DNA of 5,805 bases from an uncultured Collinsella sp. (GTDB lineage: Bacteria; Actinomycetota; Coriobacteriia; Coriobacteriales; Coriobacteriaceae): assembly GCA_900548075.1 (NCBI GenBank), contig URJD01000123.1:1-5805 (forward strand), read 5' to 3'. Made by a program: the position numbers and the translations under genes. The notes beneath the pieces were generated by a model. The model did not search any database. It saw nothing but the letters and a program-made list of their open reading frames with translations, and was not told where the DNA came from. This document shows positions 5,229 to 5,805 of this stretch, piece by piece (within the stretch, counting starts at the first letter, position 1; each line of letters starts with the position of its first letter).

Positions 5229-5765
5229 ATGTCCGATGCCGTTCGTGCCGAGAAAATCGCGCACGAGGTCGACTTTGCTGCCCGTCAGCTGGCCCAGGCG
5301 GGTCGCCTGGACTTGACGCGCGAGTTTATCCAGCATGGTGACGTGACGGTCTATGCACATGTGACTTCGGTAGCGCGGGCGAGCCTGTCCTTTGCCGAGC
5401 GCTTGGGCCGCGTTGGTATTTCGGTCGATCGCGCCTCGCTGCTGCGCGGGGCCCTGCTGCACGATTATTTTCTCTACGATTGGCACGACCCCGATCCGAG
5501 CCATCGCCTGCACGGATTTCGACATCCGTTTTTTGCCCTGGCGCGTGCCGAGGAAGATTTTGAGTTGACGCCGCGCGAGCGGAATATTATCGCGCGCCAT
5601 ATGTTTCCGCTGGTGCCAGTGCCGCCGACGTGTCGCGAGGCGTGGATTGTGTGCCTGGCGGATAAATGGTGCGCGCTGCGCGAGACGGTCGCCGGCCGTC
5701 TGCCACACAAGGACGAGGCAGATGATGGCGTGAGTGGCGAATCGAGCGAAAAGAGGAGAGGGTAG
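5229..5765 (+). CDS. Uncharacterised HD-domain protein (putative metal-dependent phosphohydrolase)
   Basis: This is a soluble protein of 178 residues from ATG 5229. Seen: H44 in VYAHVTSVARAS, the eponymous H78-D79 in RGALLHDYFLYDWHD, then RLHGFRHP (93-100, H99), ARHMFP (122-127, H124) and LADKWCAL (143-150, D145). The order H...HD...H...H...D fits the metal-binding set of HD-domain enzymes, which cleave phosphate esters, often of nucleotides. Known: a compact family with the wording HDLFLYDWHD and RLHGF-HP is widespread in Firmicutes and Actinomycetota, without an established substrate as far as I know. The C-terminal 20 residues are charged and look disordered. It is divergent from the DXS-like gene. 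A possible next gene starts 3 bp after its stop, suggesting an operon that continues to the right. The domain call is firm; the reaction is unknown. Confidence 0.85.
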   Translation: MSDAVRAEKIAHEVDFAARQLAQAGRLDLTREFIQHGDVTVYAHVTSVARASLSFAERLGRVGISVDRASLLRGALLHDYFLYDWHDPDPSHRLHGFRHPFFALARAEEDFELTPRERNIIARHMFPLVPVPPTCREAWIVCLADKWCALRETVAGRLPHKDEADDGVSGESSEKRRG

Positions 5766-5768
5766 ACG

Positions 5769-5805
5769 GTGGGGACCGCGATCGACATGGCATTTGACGG
5801 CGCGA
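5769..5805 (+). CDS. Start of a further gene, cut by the window edge (tentative)
   Basis: GTG 5769 opens a frame reading MGTAIDMAFDGA to the window end (12 codons). It begins 3 bp after the TAG of the HD-domain gene, and AGGAG (5754-5758) lies 10 nt upstream, so translational coupling is plausible. An in-frame ATG at 5787 is an alternative start. The fragment is too short to assign a family, and it may not be a gene at all. Confidence 0.4.
   Translation, partial: MGTAIDMAFDGA

Noticed and set aside
5010..5708. A 232-codon open frame on the minus strand opposite the HD-domain gene
   Set aside because: It is antisense to a gene with clear HD motifs and a strong SD; no family resemblance or SD of its own.

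Overview
The window looks like chromosomal DNA of a moderately GC-rich Gram-positive anaerobe of the Actinomycetota. A gut Coriobacteriia member such as Collinsella is my best guess. The reasons are GC-rich codon use, strong Shine-Dalgarno sites (AAGGAG, AGGAGGT), a substrate-binding lipoprotein with a twin-arginine leader, a GluABCD-like amino-acid transporter, and an intergenic repeat of a style I associate with Collinsella. This assignment is inference, because no rRNA or marker gene is present.

Layout. Positions 1-2914 hold a minus-strand operon for a polar amino-acid ABC uptake system. Reading in the direction of transcription it contains a promoter (2914-2885), the Tat/lipoprotein substrate-binding protein (2841-1846), a structured intercistronic RNA (1831-1732), permease 1 (1707-1048), permease 2 (1051-218, overlapping permease 1 by ATGA) and the ATP-binding subunit (181 to the left edge, N-terminal 60 residues only). 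Positions 2915-3180 are non-coding. They hold a short dyad and two diverged copies, offset by exactly 81 bp, of a palindromic element built on CTGTAACA/TGTTACAG arms. A strong intrinsic terminator (3181-3217) closes the next minus-strand gene at 3219-5000. That gene encodes a 593-residue thiamine-diphosphate enzyme of the 1-deoxy-D-xylulose-5-phosphate synthase (DXS) family. It keeps the cofactor residues but has lost two residues that are normally conserved near the substrate site. After a 228-bp divergent spacer with two adjacent dyads, the plus strand carries a 178-residue HD-domain protein (5229-5765), then the first codons of a probable further gene starting at GTG 5769.

How the genes work together. 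The four transporter genes form one import machine: the lipoprotein captures the amino acid (glutamate or glutamine is the best guess), the two permeases form the channel, and the ATPase drives it. The stem-loops after the binding-protein gene probably help keep that subunit in excess. The DXS-like enzyme and the HD protein are divergently transcribed, and nothing in the sequence ties them to the transporter. I see no phage, IS, CRISPR, tRNA or rRNA genes. The best candidates for something not well described are the DXS-like subfamily enzyme with its altered active site, the 81-bp-offset palindromic repeat, and the uncharacterised HD protein.
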